This document shows positions 8,386-18,847 of a stretch of DNA of 61,149 bases, one piece after another (the first letter of the stretch is position 1; each line of letters begins with the position of its first letter). The DNA comes from Leyella stercorea (GTDB lineage: Bacteria; Bacteroidota; Bacteroidia; Bacteroidales; Bacteroidaceae), in assembly GCF_019052365.1 (NCBI RefSeq), contig NZ_JAHQUY010000008.1:1-61149 (forward strand), written 5' to 3'. Both the position numbers and the translations under genes were made by a program. Below the pieces are notes generated by a model. It was not told the origin of the DNA and made no database searches. It saw only the letters and a list, made by a program, of their open reading frames with translations.

Positions 8386-10158
8386 ATGAAGAAAATCATA
8401 CTCTTTGCAATAGCTTTGGCAGCCATCGCCCATCTCTTCGCAATAGGCGGAGCGCGCACGGGAGCAGCAGTAGACCAGAAGTGCGACACGATGAGCATCT
8501 CAGCCGACTCGCTGCTGAAGGAGACGCCACTCTTCGACCGACTCTATCTCGACGCCGTGTGCCGACAGATAGACAGCGACTCCACTGCCTTCGACCTGCT
8601 GGAGCAATGCCGCAAGATGCGGCCCGACGCCGCCGAGGTCTACTACTCGCAGGCTATAGCATACGCCAAACGCGGCAACGACTCGCTTTCAATCGAGTAT
8701 ATGCGCCGAGCTGCCGAGCTGCAGCCCGACAACGACAACTATCTGGAGAACGTAGCCGAGACATACATACACCAGCGTGAGTACGACCGCGCCATCGAAG
8801 CCTACGAACAGCTCTACGCCCACCACCGCGACCGCAGCGACGTGCTCGAGATTCTCGTTCGCCTTTACGATGCGAAGAAAGACTATGCGAAGATGCTCTC
8901 CACCGTAGACCGCATGGAGCAGGCAGACGGACCGAGCGAGGACATCTCGTTCATGCGCATGGGCATCTACGAGCAGCAGGGCGACAAGAAGAACGCCTAC
9001 CGCATACTGAAAGCGCTCACCGACGACCATCCCAACGAACCGTCGTACAAGGTGATGCTCGGCAACTGGCTCATGCAGCACGACCGCAAGAGCGAGGCGT
9101 TCAAGTGGTTCGAGAGTGCGCTGCAGGACGACAAGCAGAACGAGTTCGCACTGAACTCGCTTTACGACTACTACCGCAACACGGGCGACGACGCAAAGGC
9201 ACGACAGTTGCGCGACGACATACTGTTCAGCAAGCAGACCGACATAAAGACGAAGCTGTCTATGCTGCAGCAGGCCATTCGCGAGAACGAGCAGGAGCAG
9301 GGCGGCGACTCGACCATCGTGCTCGACATCTTCGACCGCGTGATGCGCACAGCGCCGCACAACGCCGACCTGTCTAACCTCAAGGCTGTGTACATGCGTC
9401 TGAAAAAGATGCCGCAGGACAGCATCAACGCCGCATACGCCCACACGCTCTCCTTCGAGCCCGACAACCTGTCGGCACGACTCACGCTGACGCAGAACTT
9501 GTGGGAGGAGAAGAAGTGGAACGAGGTGGTCGACCTCTGCGACAAGGGCATACAATACACACCCGAGGAGCTTATGTTCTACTACTTTATGGGACTCGCC
9601 TACGTGCAGCAGGACAAGGACGCTGAGGCTTACGACGCTTTCAAACGCGGACTCAGCGCCGTCGACCTCAGCAACGCCGACGAGACACAGCGCACTATGG
9701 CGTCCGACATGTACGGACTCATCGGCGACATCAGCTACAGCAACGGCAAGTACGACGAGGCGTTCGGCGCATACGAGGAGGCACTGAAGATGAAGGCTGA
9801 CAACGTGCAGGTGCTCAACAACTACGCCTACTATCTCTCGATGCAGAACACACGCCTCGACAGTGCGGCAGAGATGAGTCTGAAGACGCTGAAGGAGGAA
9901 CCTACGAACGCCACATTCCTCGACACCTACGCCTGGATCCTGTTCCTGCAGAAGCGCTACGACGAGGCGAAGGCGTACATCGACCTCACTCTCGCCAACG
10001 ACAAGGACCCGAGCAACGTGCTTTGGGAACACGCCGGCGACATCTATCTGATGACGGGCGACAAGCAGAAAGCCGTAGAATACTGGCAGAAGGCGATTGA
10101 GAGCGGAGGCGACAAGACTCAGCTCGAACGCAAGATAAAGACACGCAAGCTGAAGTAG
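8386..10158 (+). CDS. Exported tetratricopeptide-repeat protein
   Basis: A 590-residue protein with an N-terminal hydrophobic signal (KKIILFAIALAAIAHLFA) followed by many degenerate 34-residue TPR units, seen as repeated patterns such as AEVYYSQAIAYAKRG, AYEQLYAHHRD and DEAFGAYEEALKMK. TPR arrays are protein-binding scaffolds, so a periplasmic assembly role is likely; the partner cannot be read from sequence. It sits between dut and a DUF4292 lipoprotein in an operon with a 60-base upstream gap, and the conserved linkage to lipoprotein and murein genes suggests envelope work. Confidence 0.85.
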   Translation: MKKIILFAIALAAIAHLFAIGGARTGAAVDQKCDTMSISADSLLKETPLFDRLYLDAVCRQIDSDSTAFDLLEQCRKMRPDAAEVYYSQAIAYAKRGNDSLSIEYMRRAAELQPDNDNYLENVAETYIHQREYDRAIEAYEQLYAHHRDRSDVLEILVRLYDAKKDYAKMLSTVDRMEQADGPSEDISFMRMGIYEQQGDKKNAYRILKALTDDHPNEPSYKVMLGNWLMQHDRKSEAFKWFESALQDDKQNEFALNSLYDYYRNTGDDAKARQLRDDILFSKQTDIKTKLSMLQQAIRENEQEQGGDSTIVLDIFDRVMRTAPHNADLSNLKAVYMRLKKMPQDSINAAYAHTLSFEPDNLSARLTLTQNLWEEKKWNEVVDLCDKGIQYTPEELMFYYFMGLAYVQQDKDAEAYDAFKRGLSAVDLSNADETQRTMASDMYGLIGDISYSNGKYDEAFGAYEEALKMKADNVQVLNNYAYYLSMQNTRLDSAAEMSLKTLKEEPTNATFLDTYAWILFLQKRYDEAKAYIDLTLANDKDPSNVLWEHAGDIYLMTGDKQKAVEYWQKAIESGGDKTQLERKIKTRKLK

Positions 10159-10236
10159 TGCAACGATGCTGCCGTGGCATGCATACACCGAACAAAACAG
10201 AAAAGTCCACGAAACGAAACAGAAAACAATAATAAG

Positions 10237-11130
10237 ATGAAGAAGATATCAAGATACGCCCCGATAGCCATGGCTATGTTGCTCATGGCTTCGTGTGCGA
10301 GCAAGAAGACCATCACCGACGGCACAAAACTGCCTTCGCTGCCACACGCACAGACCGAGAAGTCGGCTGAGAAGCAGTCGCTGCAGTTCGTGCAGCGCAT
10401 TGCCGACAACGCCACCACCACAGCGAACATACTCGCCAGTGGCGACTTCACGCTGAAGACGGGCAGCAAGGAGATTACGGTGCCCGCCAAGCTCAGCATG
10501 CGCAAGGACGAGTGCATACGCATCCAGCTGCTCATGCCTATCCTGCGCAGCGAACTCGCCCGCATCGAGTTCACGCCCGACTATGTGCTGCTCATCGACC
10601 GCTACCATAAGGAGTACATAAAGGCTTCGTATTCGGAGGTGAGTTTCCTCGCCAACAACGGCATCTCGTTCTACAGCCTGCAGTCGCTGTTCTGGAACCA
10701 GCTCACGGCGCCCGGCGCCAAGCACCTGTCTGCCGCCGACCTGAAGAAGTTCGCAGCTGACATAACTGCCGCAGGTTCGCGTGTACCCGTGTCGCTCTCA
10801 AGCGGCAACATGACATTCAAGTGGAGCGTAGACGCAGCCACAGCGCTCATCAAGAACGCCGACATCTCGTATCGCAGCGCTGCGCACGGCACATCGTCGC
10901 TCGCCTGGAGCTACGACGACTTCAAGACCGTAGGCGCAAAGAAGTTCCCGATGATGCAGCAGTTCGGCTTCAACACCAACTACGGCGGCAAGAACCATGC
11001 AGCGCAGGTGACGCTACAGATGTCTGCGCCGAAGACCAGCGCCGACTGGGACGCCAAGACCGAGGTGTCGTCGAAGTATCGCAAGGTGGAGGTAGACGAA
11101 CTGCTCCGCAAGATAACATCGCTGCAGTAA
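10237..11130 (+). CDS. DUF4292 family lipoprotein
   Basis: A lipoprotein of 297 residues with a clear signal and lipobox (LLMASC, Cys20), expected to be anchored in the envelope. The rest matches what I know of DUF4292, a Bacteroidota family thought to fold like LolB or LppX lipoprotein carriers, with patterned beta strands such as GDFTLKTGSKEITVPAKLSM. I chose the ATG at 10237; an in-frame ATG at 10174 would put 21 polar residues before the signal. It lies between the TPR and EnvC-like genes in the dut operon. Confidence 0.85.
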   Translation: MKKISRYAPIAMAMLLMASCASKKTITDGTKLPSLPHAQTEKSAEKQSLQFVQRIADNATTTANILASGDFTLKTGSKEITVPAKLSMRKDECIRIQLLMPILRSELARIEFTPDYVLLIDRYHKEYIKASYSEVSFLANNGISFYSLQSLFWNQLTAPGAKHLSAADLKKFAADITAAGSRVPVSLSSGNMTFKWSVDAATALIKNADISYRSAAHGTSSLAWSYDDFKTVGAKKFPMMQQFGFNTNYGGKNHAAQVTLQMSAPKTSADWDAKTEVSSKYRKVEVDELLRKITSLQ

Positions 11131-11170
11131 AAAAACGCAGCGCAATTGATGCAATAAACACGTCGCAAGA

Positions 11171-12838
11171 ATGAAGAAGTTAATAAACATAATGCTCGCC
11201 GCCCTGATAGCTCTCGCCCTACCCTGCACGGCGAACGGCGTCAACGCCGAGCAACAGCAGCGCAAGACAACCGCCGCAAAGAAGACAACCACTCAGCGCA
11301 AGAAGACAACGACGGCAAGAAAACACGCCACCGCTGCAAAAAAGAAAACAACGCAGCGCAAGAAGACCGCTACAAAGAAGAAGAGAGGCACAAAGCAGAA
11401 CAACGCAAAGTATTCTACAGCCGAGATTCGCGGACTGCAGAGCAAGCGCTCGGGCATTCAAAAGGAGATAAAGAAACAGGAGGCGGCTCTGCGCGCCAAC
11501 AAAGCCGACGTGAAGAAGCGCCTCAACGACCTGCTCATCCTCAACAGCGAGATAGACCGCCACAAGCAGAACATCGACGGCATACAGCGCGACATAACAC
11601 ACCTCGACGGCAACATCGGACTGCTCAACGCCCAGCTCGCCACACTGCAGCAGCAGTTGAAGGAGCGTAAGGCGAAGTACGTGAAGTCGATGCGCTACAT
11701 CTCAAGACAACACACCATGCAGGACCGCCTGATGTTCATCTTCTCGGCGAAGAGTCTCACCGAGATGTATCGCCGTCTGCGCTTCGTGCGCGAATACTCG
11801 TCGTGGCAGAAAGCTCAGGGCGAGATGGTGAAGTCGAAGCAGCTGCAGGTGAACGAGAAGCATAAGCAGCTGCAGCAGGTGCGCGGACAGAAAAACGTGA
11901 TGCTCAACAAGGGCAGACAGGAGCACCGCGCGCTTGAGAGCAAGCAGAGCGAACAGCAGACTATGGTCAACTCGCTGCAGAAGCAGCAGAAGACTATACA
12001 GAGCGTAATAGCTAAGCAGCGTAAGGACGCCAGCGCCCTCAATGCGCAAATCGACCGACTCGTCGCTATAGAAGTGGAGAAGGCGCGCAAGCGTGCCGAG
12101 GAGGAGGCACGTCGCAAGGCTGCCGAAGCCGCCGCTGCGAAGAAGCGTCGCGAGGCAGAATTGGCTCGTAAGCGTGCCGAGGCAGAAAGAGCACGCGCCG
12201 AGAACGAACGCCGACTGCGCGAAGCTCGCGAGGCTGAGGAACGCGCCAAGCAGCGTGCTCGCGAAGCCACAGCACAGCAGAAGGCACGCGCCGAGCAGCA
12301 GGCTCGCGAGGCAGAGGCTCAGCGCGAGGCTATAGAGCGCAAGGCAAAGGCAGACGAGCGCCGCTCTACGAAAGAAATTGCCAACGCCAAGCGCGAAGTG
12401 GAACAGACCTACACCGTGTCGTCGGTAGACCGCATGATGTCGGGCGGCTTCGAGGCAAACCGCGGACGTCTGCCCATGCCTGTATCGGGCGGCTACCGCA
12501 TCGTGTCGCACTACGGACAGAACACCATCGAGGGTCTGCACGGCGTGACGCTCGACAACAAGGGCATCAACATCAAGGGACAGCCAGGCTGCCAGGCACG
12601 CGCCGTATACGACGGCATAGTAAGTGCGGTGTACGGCATCGGCGGACAGTGGCTCGTGATGGTGCGCCACGGCGTTTACATCTCGGTCTACTGCAACCTC
12701 ACGTCGGTAAGCGTGCATAAAGACCAGAAGGTGTCGACCGGTCAGGCGCTCGGAGCAGTCGGCGGCGAAGGCATACTGCAGTTCCAGCTGCACAAGAACA
12801 GCAGCCGACTCAACCCAGAGCCGTGGCTTAGACGATAA
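11171..12838 (+). CDS. EnvC-like murein hydrolase activator (M23 domain)
   Basis: A 555-residue exported protein. After the signal peptide comes a Lys/Thr-rich low-complexity stretch (about residues 30-80), a long coiled coil (about 80-400) very rich in Ala, Arg and Glu, and a C-terminal LytM/M23 fold (about 435-555). The zinc ligands look lost: the usual HxGxD is LDNKGINI and the usual HxH is FQLHKN. That is typical of EnvC-type proteins, which bind and activate amidases at division sites and do not cut murein themselves. It is last in the dut operon. The activator role follows from the family. Confidence 0.85.
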   Translation: MKKLINIMLAALIALALPCTANGVNAEQQQRKTTAAKKTTTQRKKTTTARKHATAAKKKTTQRKKTATKKKRGTKQNNAKYSTAEIRGLQSKRSGIQKEIKKQEAALRANKADVKKRLNDLLILNSEIDRHKQNIDGIQRDITHLDGNIGLLNAQLATLQQQLKERKAKYVKSMRYISRQHTMQDRLMFIFSAKSLTEMYRRLRFVREYSSWQKAQGEMVKSKQLQVNEKHKQLQQVRGQKNVMLNKGRQEHRALESKQSEQQTMVNSLQKQQKTIQSVIAKQRKDASALNAQIDRLVAIEVEKARKRAEEEARRKAAEAAAAKKRREAELARKRAEAERARAENERRLREAREAEERAKQRAREATAQQKARAEQQAREAEAQREAIERKAKADERRSTKEIANAKREVEQTYTVSSVDRMMSGGFEANRGRLPMPVSGGYRIVSHYGQNTIEGLHGVTLDNKGINIKGQPGCQARAVYDGIVSAVYGIGGQWLVMVRHGVYISVYCNLTSVSVHKDQKVSTGQALGAVGGEGILQFQLHKNSSRLNPEPWLRR

Positions 12839-12872
12839 AACGCCCGAAACAGGGTAGAAAACTCAGTAAATA

Positions 12873-12904
12873 TTTGCAAACGTTGCGAAAAATTAGTAAT
12901 TTTG
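12873..12904 (+). promoter_or_regulatory. Promoter of rimP-nusA-infB
   Basis: TTTG at 12873-12876 and TAATTTTG at 12897-12904 are separated by exactly 20 bases, a full match to the Bacteroidota pattern. Transcription should start near 12911, just before the hairpin leader. Confidence 0.8.
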
Positions 12905-12917
12905 CATCGTTCAGTGG

Positions 12918-12950
12918 AATGAGGGGCTCCGAGAGAGCTCCTCATTTTTA
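12918..12950 (+). promoter_or_regulatory. Hairpin leader ahead of rimP, attenuator-like
   Basis: The leader contains AATGAGGGGCTC, loop CGAGA, GAGCTCCTCATT, a 12-pair stem with one G-U pair, followed by a T-rich stretch (TTTTTATTTAT) that runs into the rimP start. It has the shape of an intrinsic terminator between promoter and first gene. NusA, made from this operon, acts at hairpin pauses and terminators, so autoregulation is plausible but unproven. Confidence 0.6.
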
Positions 12951-12966
12951 TTTATAAATGCAATAT

Positions 12967-13434
12967 ATGATAAACAAAGACACCGTAAGAAGTATCGTAG
13001 AAGAGTGGCTTGACGGCAAGGAGTATTTCCTTGTTGACATCGAGATAAGCCCCGACGACCGTATCGTAGTAGAAATTGACCATGCCGACGGCGTGTGGAT
13101 TGAAGACTGCGTAGAATTGAGCCGTTTCATCGAAGACCACCTCAGCCGCGACGAAGAGGACTATGAACTTGAAGTAGGATCAGCCGGACTGGGACAGCCT
13201 TTCAAGGTGGCTCAGCAGTACCACTGCTTCGTAGGCAAGGACGTGGAAGTGCTCGACGCAGACGGAAAGAAGTACAAAGGTGTGCTCAAAGCCGTTGAAG
13301 GCAACGACTTCACTGTGACGGTGCAGGAGAAGCAGAAGGTGGAAGGCAAGAAGCGCCCGCAGCTCGTAGACACAGACCACACCTTCCAGATGGACAAAGT
13401 GAAATATACAAAATACTTAATAAATTTCAAATAA
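12967..13434 (+). CDS. rimP: Ribosome maturation factor RimP
   Basis: A factor for 30S subunit maturation, 155 residues from the ATG at 12967. An in-frame ATG at 12958 adds only MQY; most relatives begin at the hydrophobic MI, so I prefer the second. The N-terminal domain shows VDIEISPDDRIVVEID and the family hallmark YELEVGSAGLGQPF, where most bacteria have EVSSPGLDRPL. The C-terminal domain is a small beta barrel (DVEVLDADGKKYKGVL). It is the first gene of the conserved rimP-nusA-infB order, with nusA starting 4 bases after its stop. Confidence 0.93.
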   Translation: MINKDTVRSIVEEWLDGKEYFLVDIEISPDDRIVVEIDHADGVWIEDCVELSRFIEDHLSRDEEDYELEVGSAGLGQPFKVAQQYHCFVGKDVEVLDADGKKYKGVLKAVEGNDFTVTVQEKQKVEGKKRPQLVDTDHTFQMDKVKYTKYLINFK

Positions 13435-13437
13435 GCT

Positions 13438-14697
13438 ATGGCAGCAGTTAAAAAAGACGACGTGGTGAGCATGTTCGACTCTTTCAAGGAGTTTAAGGAG
13501 ACAAAGAACATCGACCGCACTACTTTGGTAAGCGTTTTGGAGGAGAGCTTCCGCAACGTTCTCGCAAAGATATTCGGAAGCGACGAGAACTTCGACGTTA
13601 TCGTAAACCCTGACAAAGGCGACTTCGAGATATACCGCAACCGTGTGGTAGTGGCTGACGGAGAGGTAGAGGACGAGAACAAGCAGGTGTCGCTCAAGGA
13701 GGCACGCAAGATAGAGCCCGACTACGAGGTGGGCGAAGACGTGTCGGAGCGTGTCGACTTTGCCAAGTTCGGTCGCCGCGCCATCCTCAACTTGCGCCAG
13801 ACTCTCGCTTCGAAGATTCTTGAGCTCGAGCACGACTCGCTCTACAACAAATACAAGGACCGCGTAGGCCAGGTTATCGCAGCCGAGGTTTACCAGGTAT
13901 GGAAGCGCGAGGTGCTCGTGGTAGACGACGAGAACAACGAGCTTATTCTCCCGAAGGCAGAGCAGATTCCGGCAGACGTATACCGCAAGGGCGAGACAAT
14001 ACGCGCCGTCATCGAGCGCGTTGACAACGAGAACAACAACCCGAAGATTATCCTCTCGCGCACCAGCCCGATGTTCCTCCAGCGCCTGCTTGAGGCAGAA
14101 GTGCCCGAGATCGCAGAGGGTCTCATCGCCATCCGCCGCATCGCACGCATCCCCGGCGAGCGCGCCAAGATAGCAGTAGAGAGCTTCGACGACCGCATCG
14201 ACCCGGTAGGTGCATGCGTCGGCGTAAAGGGTAGCCGCGTTCATGGCATCGTACGCGAGCTCTGCAACGAGAACATCGACGTCATCTGCTACACCGGCAA
14301 CACAAAGCTCTTCATCCAGCGTGCGCTCTCACCGGCTAAGGTGTCGAGCATCAAGATTGATGAGGAGAACAAGAAGGCAGAGGTATATCTGAAGCCAGAG
14401 GAAGTGAGCCTCGCCATCGGCCGCAGCGGTCTGAACATCAAGCTCGCATCGCTGCTCACAGAGTACACCATCGACGTATTCCGCGAAGTGTCTGAAGAGG
14501 ACGCCGACGAGGACATCTACCTCGACGAGTTCGCAGACGAGATCGACCAGTGGGTTATCGACGCCATCAAGGGCATCGGTCTCGATACAGCCAAGGCAGT
14601 GCTCAACGCTCCGCGCGACATGCTCGTTGAGAAGGCAGACCTCGAAGAGGAGACTGTCGACAACGTGCTGAAGGTGTTGCGCGCCGAATTCGAGTAA
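13438..14697 (+). CDS. nusA: Transcription factor NusA
   Basis: NusA binds RNA polymerase and controls pausing, termination and antitermination. In 419 residues one can follow the N-terminal polymerase-binding domain, an S1 domain (about residues 135-200), and two KH domains, the first with VGACVGVKGSRV and the second with AIGRSGLNIKLAS. A short C-terminal helix-hairpin-helix-like segment ends the protein; the long acidic repeats of the E. coli protein are absent, as usual in this phylum. It follows rimP at 3 bases and precedes infB by 230. Confidence 0.96.
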   Translation: MAAVKKDDVVSMFDSFKEFKETKNIDRTTLVSVLEESFRNVLAKIFGSDENFDVIVNPDKGDFEIYRNRVVVADGEVEDENKQVSLKEARKIEPDYEVGEDVSERVDFAKFGRRAILNLRQTLASKILELEHDSLYNKYKDRVGQVIAAEVYQVWKREVLVVDDENNELILPKAEQIPADVYRKGETIRAVIERVDNENNNPKIILSRTSPMFLQRLLEAEVPEIAEGLIAIRRIARIPGERAKIAVESFDDRIDPVGACVGVKGSRVHGIVRELCNENIDVICYTGNTKLFIQRALSPAKVSSIKIDEENKKAEVYLKPEEVSLAIGRSGLNIKLASLLTEYTIDVFREVSEEDADEDIYLDEFADEIDQWVIDAIKGIGLDTAKAVLNAPRDMLVEKADLEEETVDNVLKVLRAEFE

Positions 14698-14712
14698 TCA
14701 AGATACACATAT

Positions 14713-14754
14713 AAGGGAGTCTCAAAACCGCATGGTTTTTGAAGCTCCCTTAGC
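14713..14754 (+). terminator. Hairpin between nusA and infB
   Basis: AAGGGAG-TC-TCAAAA-CC pairs with GG-TTTTTGA-AG-CTCCCTT around GCAT, making a long hairpin 15 bases after the nusA stop. The T tract is weak, so it may be a partial terminator or an RNA-processing site. The rest of the 230-base gap holds pyrimidine-rich repeats of TTTACTCTTTTAC type (about 14880-14915) and no gene. Confidence 0.55.
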
Positions 14755-14927
14755 GAGTATCTACACACTAACATATTTATAAACAAATTTTATAAGGAAA
14801 AGGAAAGACGTAAAGCGGGTAGCTTTCTCCACGCAACGCCCCGAAAAAGGGCACGAGGCCGAAGCAGAGGTAGGCAGACGTTTTACTTTTTTACTCCTTT
14901 ACTCTTTTACTTTTAAAACAGCAAAAT

Positions 14928-17783
14928 ATGAGCATCAGGTTAAACAAAGCATTACGAGAGTTGAACATCGGGCTCCAGACGGCAGTGGAGTTCCTTGAGA
15001 AAAGAAGTGACCTTGGAGAGGTAAAGGCTGAGCCCAGCTTCAAGCTGAGCGACGCACAGTACGCCGCACTCGCTGGAGCCTTCCAGCAGGACAAGGAGGT
15101 TCGTTCTCAAGCCGAGAAACTCTTGCAGAAGAAGCCGAAAGAGAAGAAACGCAGCGAGGAGACCCAGGCTGAGCCGCTCCTCAAATCGTCTACTCAGCAG
15201 CAGTACAAGCCGCTGGGCAAGATAGATCTGGACAGTCTGAACAAGAAACCGGCACAGAAAAAGCCAGCAACACCTGAGACTCATAAAGAGCCGCAGGCAA
15301 AGACTAATGCCGTAAGTCAGAAGCCGGCAACAAATTCCGAAGCACCACAGAAAGCAAGCACAGAGGCTAAAGTGGACAATCAAAACAAAAATCAGAACAC
15401 TGTGGGTCAGAACAAAGAGCACAAGCAGGAAAAGAAACAGGAAGCAGCAAAGACTGTTGTAAACAACACAGCAAGCGCCCCGAAGAAGGTGGAAGCCGCA
15501 GAGAAGCCGGCAGAAGCACCGAAGACAGAGACAGGCATCTTCACCACAAAGAGCGAGAAGAAGATACTCAACGCGCCGAAGGTGAACGTATTGGGCAAGA
15601 TCGACCTCTCTACGCTCAACCAGAGCACTCGTCCGAAGAAGAAGTCGAAGGAGGAGAAGCGCAAGGAGCGTGAGGACAAGGCGCAGCAGCAGCGCGGCGA
15701 CAAGAAGAAGCGCGAACGCATCAACAAGGTGCGCGTAGACATCAACGCTGCGTCTAACCAGCCCAACGGCGGAGGCAACAACGGCGGCAAGCAGAACGGT
15801 GGCGGCAATGCCGGCACAAGCAACAAGAACAAGAAGAAGAACCGCAACCGCGGCGGACAGCAAAAGCCGGCTGAGGTGAACGATGAGGACGTAGCACGCC
15901 AGGTAAAGGAGACGCTCGCACGCCTTACTAACAAGCAGAACCAGAACAAGAAGGGCGCCAAGTATCGTAAGGAGAAGCGCGAGGCTGCTCAAGAGAAGAT
16001 GAACGAGGAGCTGCGCGAGGAGAAGAAGGAGAGCAAGACACTGAAGCTGACGGAGTTCGTTACCGTATCGGAACTCGCTACGATGATGAACGTGAGCGTG
16101 AACCAGGTTATCGGTACGCTCATGAGCGTGGGCATCATGGTGTCTATCAACCAGCGCCTCGACGCCGAGACCATCAACCTCGTTGCTGAGGAGTTCGACT
16201 TCAAGACAGAATACGTAAGTGCAGAAGTGCAGGAGGCAATCACCGAGGTGGAGGACGACGAGAACGACCTCGTTCCGCGCGCTCCGATCGTAACCGTGAT
16301 GGGTCACGTAGACCACGGTAAGACCTCTTTGCTCGACTATATACGCAAGACAAACGTCATCGCTGGCGAGGCTGGCGGCATCACACAGCACATCGGTGCA
16401 TACAACGTGCAGTTGGAGGACGGACGTAAGATTACGTTCCTCGACACTCCGGGTCACGAGGCGTTCACCGCTATGCGTGCCCGTGGTGCTCAGGTGACGG
16501 ATATCGCCATCATCATCATCGCTGCCGACGACGCCGTGATGCCTACCACCAAGGAGGCTATCGCACACGCTCAGGCTGCCAACGTGCCGATGGTGTTCGC
16601 AATCAACAAGATCGACAAGCCGGGCGCTAACCCCGACCGCGTACGTGAGGAACTGGCAGGCATGAACCTCCTCGTAGAGGAATGGGGCGGCAAGTACCAG
16701 TGCCAGGAGATAAGCGCCAAGAAGGGCATCGGCATCAGCGACCTCATGGAGAAAGTGCTCCTCGAGGCAGAGATGCTCGACCTGAAGGCCAACCCTAACC
16801 GCAAGGCAACGGGTTCTATCATCGAGTCGTCGCTCGACAAGGGCCGCGGCTACGTTTCTACGGTGCTCGTAAGCAACGGTACGCTGCGCGTGGGCGACAA
16901 CATCATCGCCGGCACATCATGGGGACGCATCAAGGCTATGTTCAACGAGCGCAACCAGCGCATACAGTCGGCAGGTCCGGCTGAACCTGCAATCATCCTC
17001 GGCTTGAACGGCGCGCCGACAGCCGGCGACTCGTTCCACGTGCTCGAGACAGAGCAGGAGGCACGCGACATCGCCAACAAGCGTCTGCAGCTGCAGCGCG
17101 AGCAGGGCCTTCGCACACAGAAGCGTCTCACCCTCTCTGACATCTCTCACCGCATCGCTCTCGGTTCGTTCAAGGAGCTTAACATCATTGTCAAGGGTGA
17201 CACCGACGGTTCTATCGAGGCTCTCTCCGACTCGTTCATCAAGATGTCTACAGAGAAGATCAAGGTGGACGTCATCTACAAGGCAGTAGGTCAGATCTCG
17301 GAGAGCGACGTAACGCTCGCCGACGCTTCAGACGCCATCATCGTGGGCTTCCAGGTGCGCCCGTCTGCCGCAGCACGCAAGCTGGCTGAGCAGGAAGGCG
17401 TTGAAATCAACACCTACTCTGTCATCTACGACGCTATCGACGACGTAAAGTCGGCTATGATCGGTATGCTCGACAAGGTGAAGAAGGAGGTTATCACCGG
17501 TCAGGTAGAGGTGCGCGAGGTCTACAAGATCTCGAAGGTGGGCACCGTTGCCGGCTGCTACGTAACAGAAGGCAAGGTACATCGTGTCGACCGTGCTCGT
17601 GTCATCCGCGACGGTATCGTGGTTCACACAGCCGACATCGCAGCCCTCAAGCGCTACAAGGACGACGTTAAGGAGGTGGCTACCAACTTCGAGTGCGGTA
17701 TCTCGCTCGTCAACTTCAACGACATACAGCAGGGCGACGTGCTCGAGACCTTCACAGAGATTGAGGTAAAGCAGACACTGTAA
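14928..17783 (+). CDS. infB: Translation initiation factor IF-2
   Basis: IF-2 is the GTPase that brings initiator tRNA to the 30S subunit and promotes 50S joining. The protein is 951 residues. An N-terminal IF-2N-like segment is followed by a long Lys/Gln/Ala/Asn/Gly-rich linker (about residues 60-350), a second IF-2N domain (near [20 protein letters not shown]), then the G domain with GHVDHGKT (from residue 459), DTPGHE and NKID, and the C-terminal beta barrels. The expanded linker is normal for Bacteroidota. Confidence 0.97.
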   Translation: MSIRLNKALRELNIGLQTAVEFLEKRSDLGEVKAEPSFKLSDAQYAALAGAFQQDKEVRSQAEKLLQKKPKEKKRSEETQAEPLLKSSTQQQYKPLGKIDLDSLNKKPAQKKPATPETHKEPQAKTNAVSQKPATNSEAPQKASTEAKVDNQNKNQNTVGQNKEHKQEKKQEAAKTVVNNTASAPKKVEAAEKPAEAPKTETGIFTTKSEKKILNAPKVNVLGKIDLSTLNQSTRPKKKSKEEKRKEREDKAQQQRGDKKKRERINKVRVDINAASNQPNGGGNNGGKQNGGGNAGTSNKNKKKNRNRGGQQKPAEVNDEDVARQVKETLARLTNKQNQNKKGAKYRKEKREAAQEKMNEELREEKKESKTLKLTEFVTVSELATMMNVSVNQVIGTLMSVGIMVSINQRLDAETINLVAEEFDFKTEYVSAEVQEAITEVEDDENDLVPRAPIVTVMGHVDHGKTSLLDYIRKTNVIAGEAGGITQHIGAYNVQLEDGRKITFLDTPGHEAFTAMRARGAQVTDIAIIIIAADDAVMPTTKEAIAHAQAANVPMVFAINKIDKPGANPDRVREELAGMNLLVEEWGGKYQCQEISAKKGIGISDLMEKVLLEAEMLDLKANPNRKATGSIIESSLDKGRGYVSTVLVSNGTLRVGDNIIAGTSWGRIKAMFNERNQRIQSAGPAEPAIILGLNGAPTAGDSFHVLETEQEARDIANKRLQLQREQGLRTQKRLTLSDISHRIALGSFKELNIIVKGDTDGSIEALSDSFIKMSTEKIKVDVIYKAVGQISESDVTLADASDAIIVGFQVRPSAAARKLAEQEGVEINTYSVIYDAIDDVKSAMIGMLDKVKKEVITGQVEVREVYKISKVGTVAGCYVTEGKVHRVDRARVIRDGIVVHTADIAALKRYKDDVKEVATNFECGISLVNFNDIQQGDVLETFTEIEVKQTL

Positions 17784-17813
17784 GAATACGGAACTTAGTT
17801 AAATCATAGATAT

Positions 17814-18821
17814 ATGAACTTACTTGAACACATTGTAGCTCGCGCAAAGAGCAACAAACAACGCATCGTGCTCCCTGAAGCAACAGAGGAGCGCACTCTG
17901 AAGGCTGCCGACCGCGTCCTCGCTGACGACCTGGCTGACCTTATCCTCATCGGCAACCCCGACGAGCTGAAGACTCTCGCTGCAAAGTGGGACCTTCACA
18001 ACATCGACAAGGCTACCATCGTAGACCCGTTGAACAACCCGAAGGCTGAGGAGTATGCAGAGCTCCTCGCCGAGCTTCGCAAGAAGAAGGGCATGACCAT
18101 TGAGCAGGCTCGCGAACTCGTGAAGAACCCGCTCTACCTCGGCTGCATGATCATCAAGACCGAGGGTGCCGACGGCCAGATCTCTGGTGCGCTGAGCACA
18201 ACGGGCGACACTCTGCGCCCTGCACTGCAGATTATCAAGTGCGCTCCCGGCGTGACATGCGTGAGCGGCGCAATGCTCATGCTCACCCACGAGCACCAGT
18301 ACGGCGACGACGGCATCATCGTGATGGGCGACGTAGCCGTTACACCGGTTCCGACAGCAGAGCAGCTGGCTCAGATCGCTGTTTGTACAGCGCAGACAGC
18401 ACGCTCGGTGGCTGGCATTCAGGACCCGCGTGTGGCTATGCTGAGCTTCTCTACAAAGGGCTCTGCAAAGCACGAGGTGGTAGACAAGGTTGTTGAGGCT
18501 ACACGCCTCGCTCACGAGCTGGCTCCTGAGCTGAAGCTCGACGGCGAGCTGCAGGCAGACGCTGCTCTCGTGCCGGCTGTAGGCGAGAAGAAGGCTCCGG
18601 GCTCTCTCATCGCAGGTCACGCTAACGTGCTCGTTGTGCCGAACCTCGAGGTGGGCAACATCTCTTACAAGCTCGTTCAGCGCCTGGGCAACGCCCTCGC
18701 CATCGGTCCGATCCTCCAGGGTATCGCTCGTCCGGTGAACGACCTTTCTCGCGGTTGCTCTATAGAGGACATCTACTACATGGTGGCTATCACAGCTTGC
18801 CAGGCAATGGACGCTAAGTAA
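17814..18821 (+). CDS. pta: Phosphate acetyltransferase
   Basis: Transfers the acetyl group of acetyl-CoA to phosphate, giving acetyl phosphate, the first step of acetate fermentation. At 335 residues it is the short form with only the catalytic domain and no N-terminal regulatory part. Family features are RIVLPEATEERTLKAADR at the N-terminus, GADGQISGALSTTGDTLRPA and the C-terminal RPVNDLSRGCSIEDI. It starts 30 bases after infB and is followed after 26 bases by ackA, its pathway partner. Confidence 0.96.
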   Translation: MNLLEHIVARAKSNKQRIVLPEATEERTLKAADRVLADDLADLILIGNPDELKTLAAKWDLHNIDKATIVDPLNNPKAEEYAELLAELRKKKGMTIEQARELVKNPLYLGCMIIKTEGADGQISGALSTTGDTLRPALQIIKCAPGVTCVSGAMLMLTHEHQYGDDGIIVMGDVAVTPVPTAEQLAQIAVCTAQTARSVAGIQDPRVAMLSFSTKGSAKHEVVDKVVEATRLAHELAPELKLDGELQADAALVPAVGEKKAPGSLIAGHANVLVVPNLEVGNISYKLVQRLGNALAIGPILQGIARPVNDLSRGCSIEDIYYMVAITACQAMDAK

Positions 18822-18847
18822 TAATTCAAAACTCAAAACTCAAAGTA

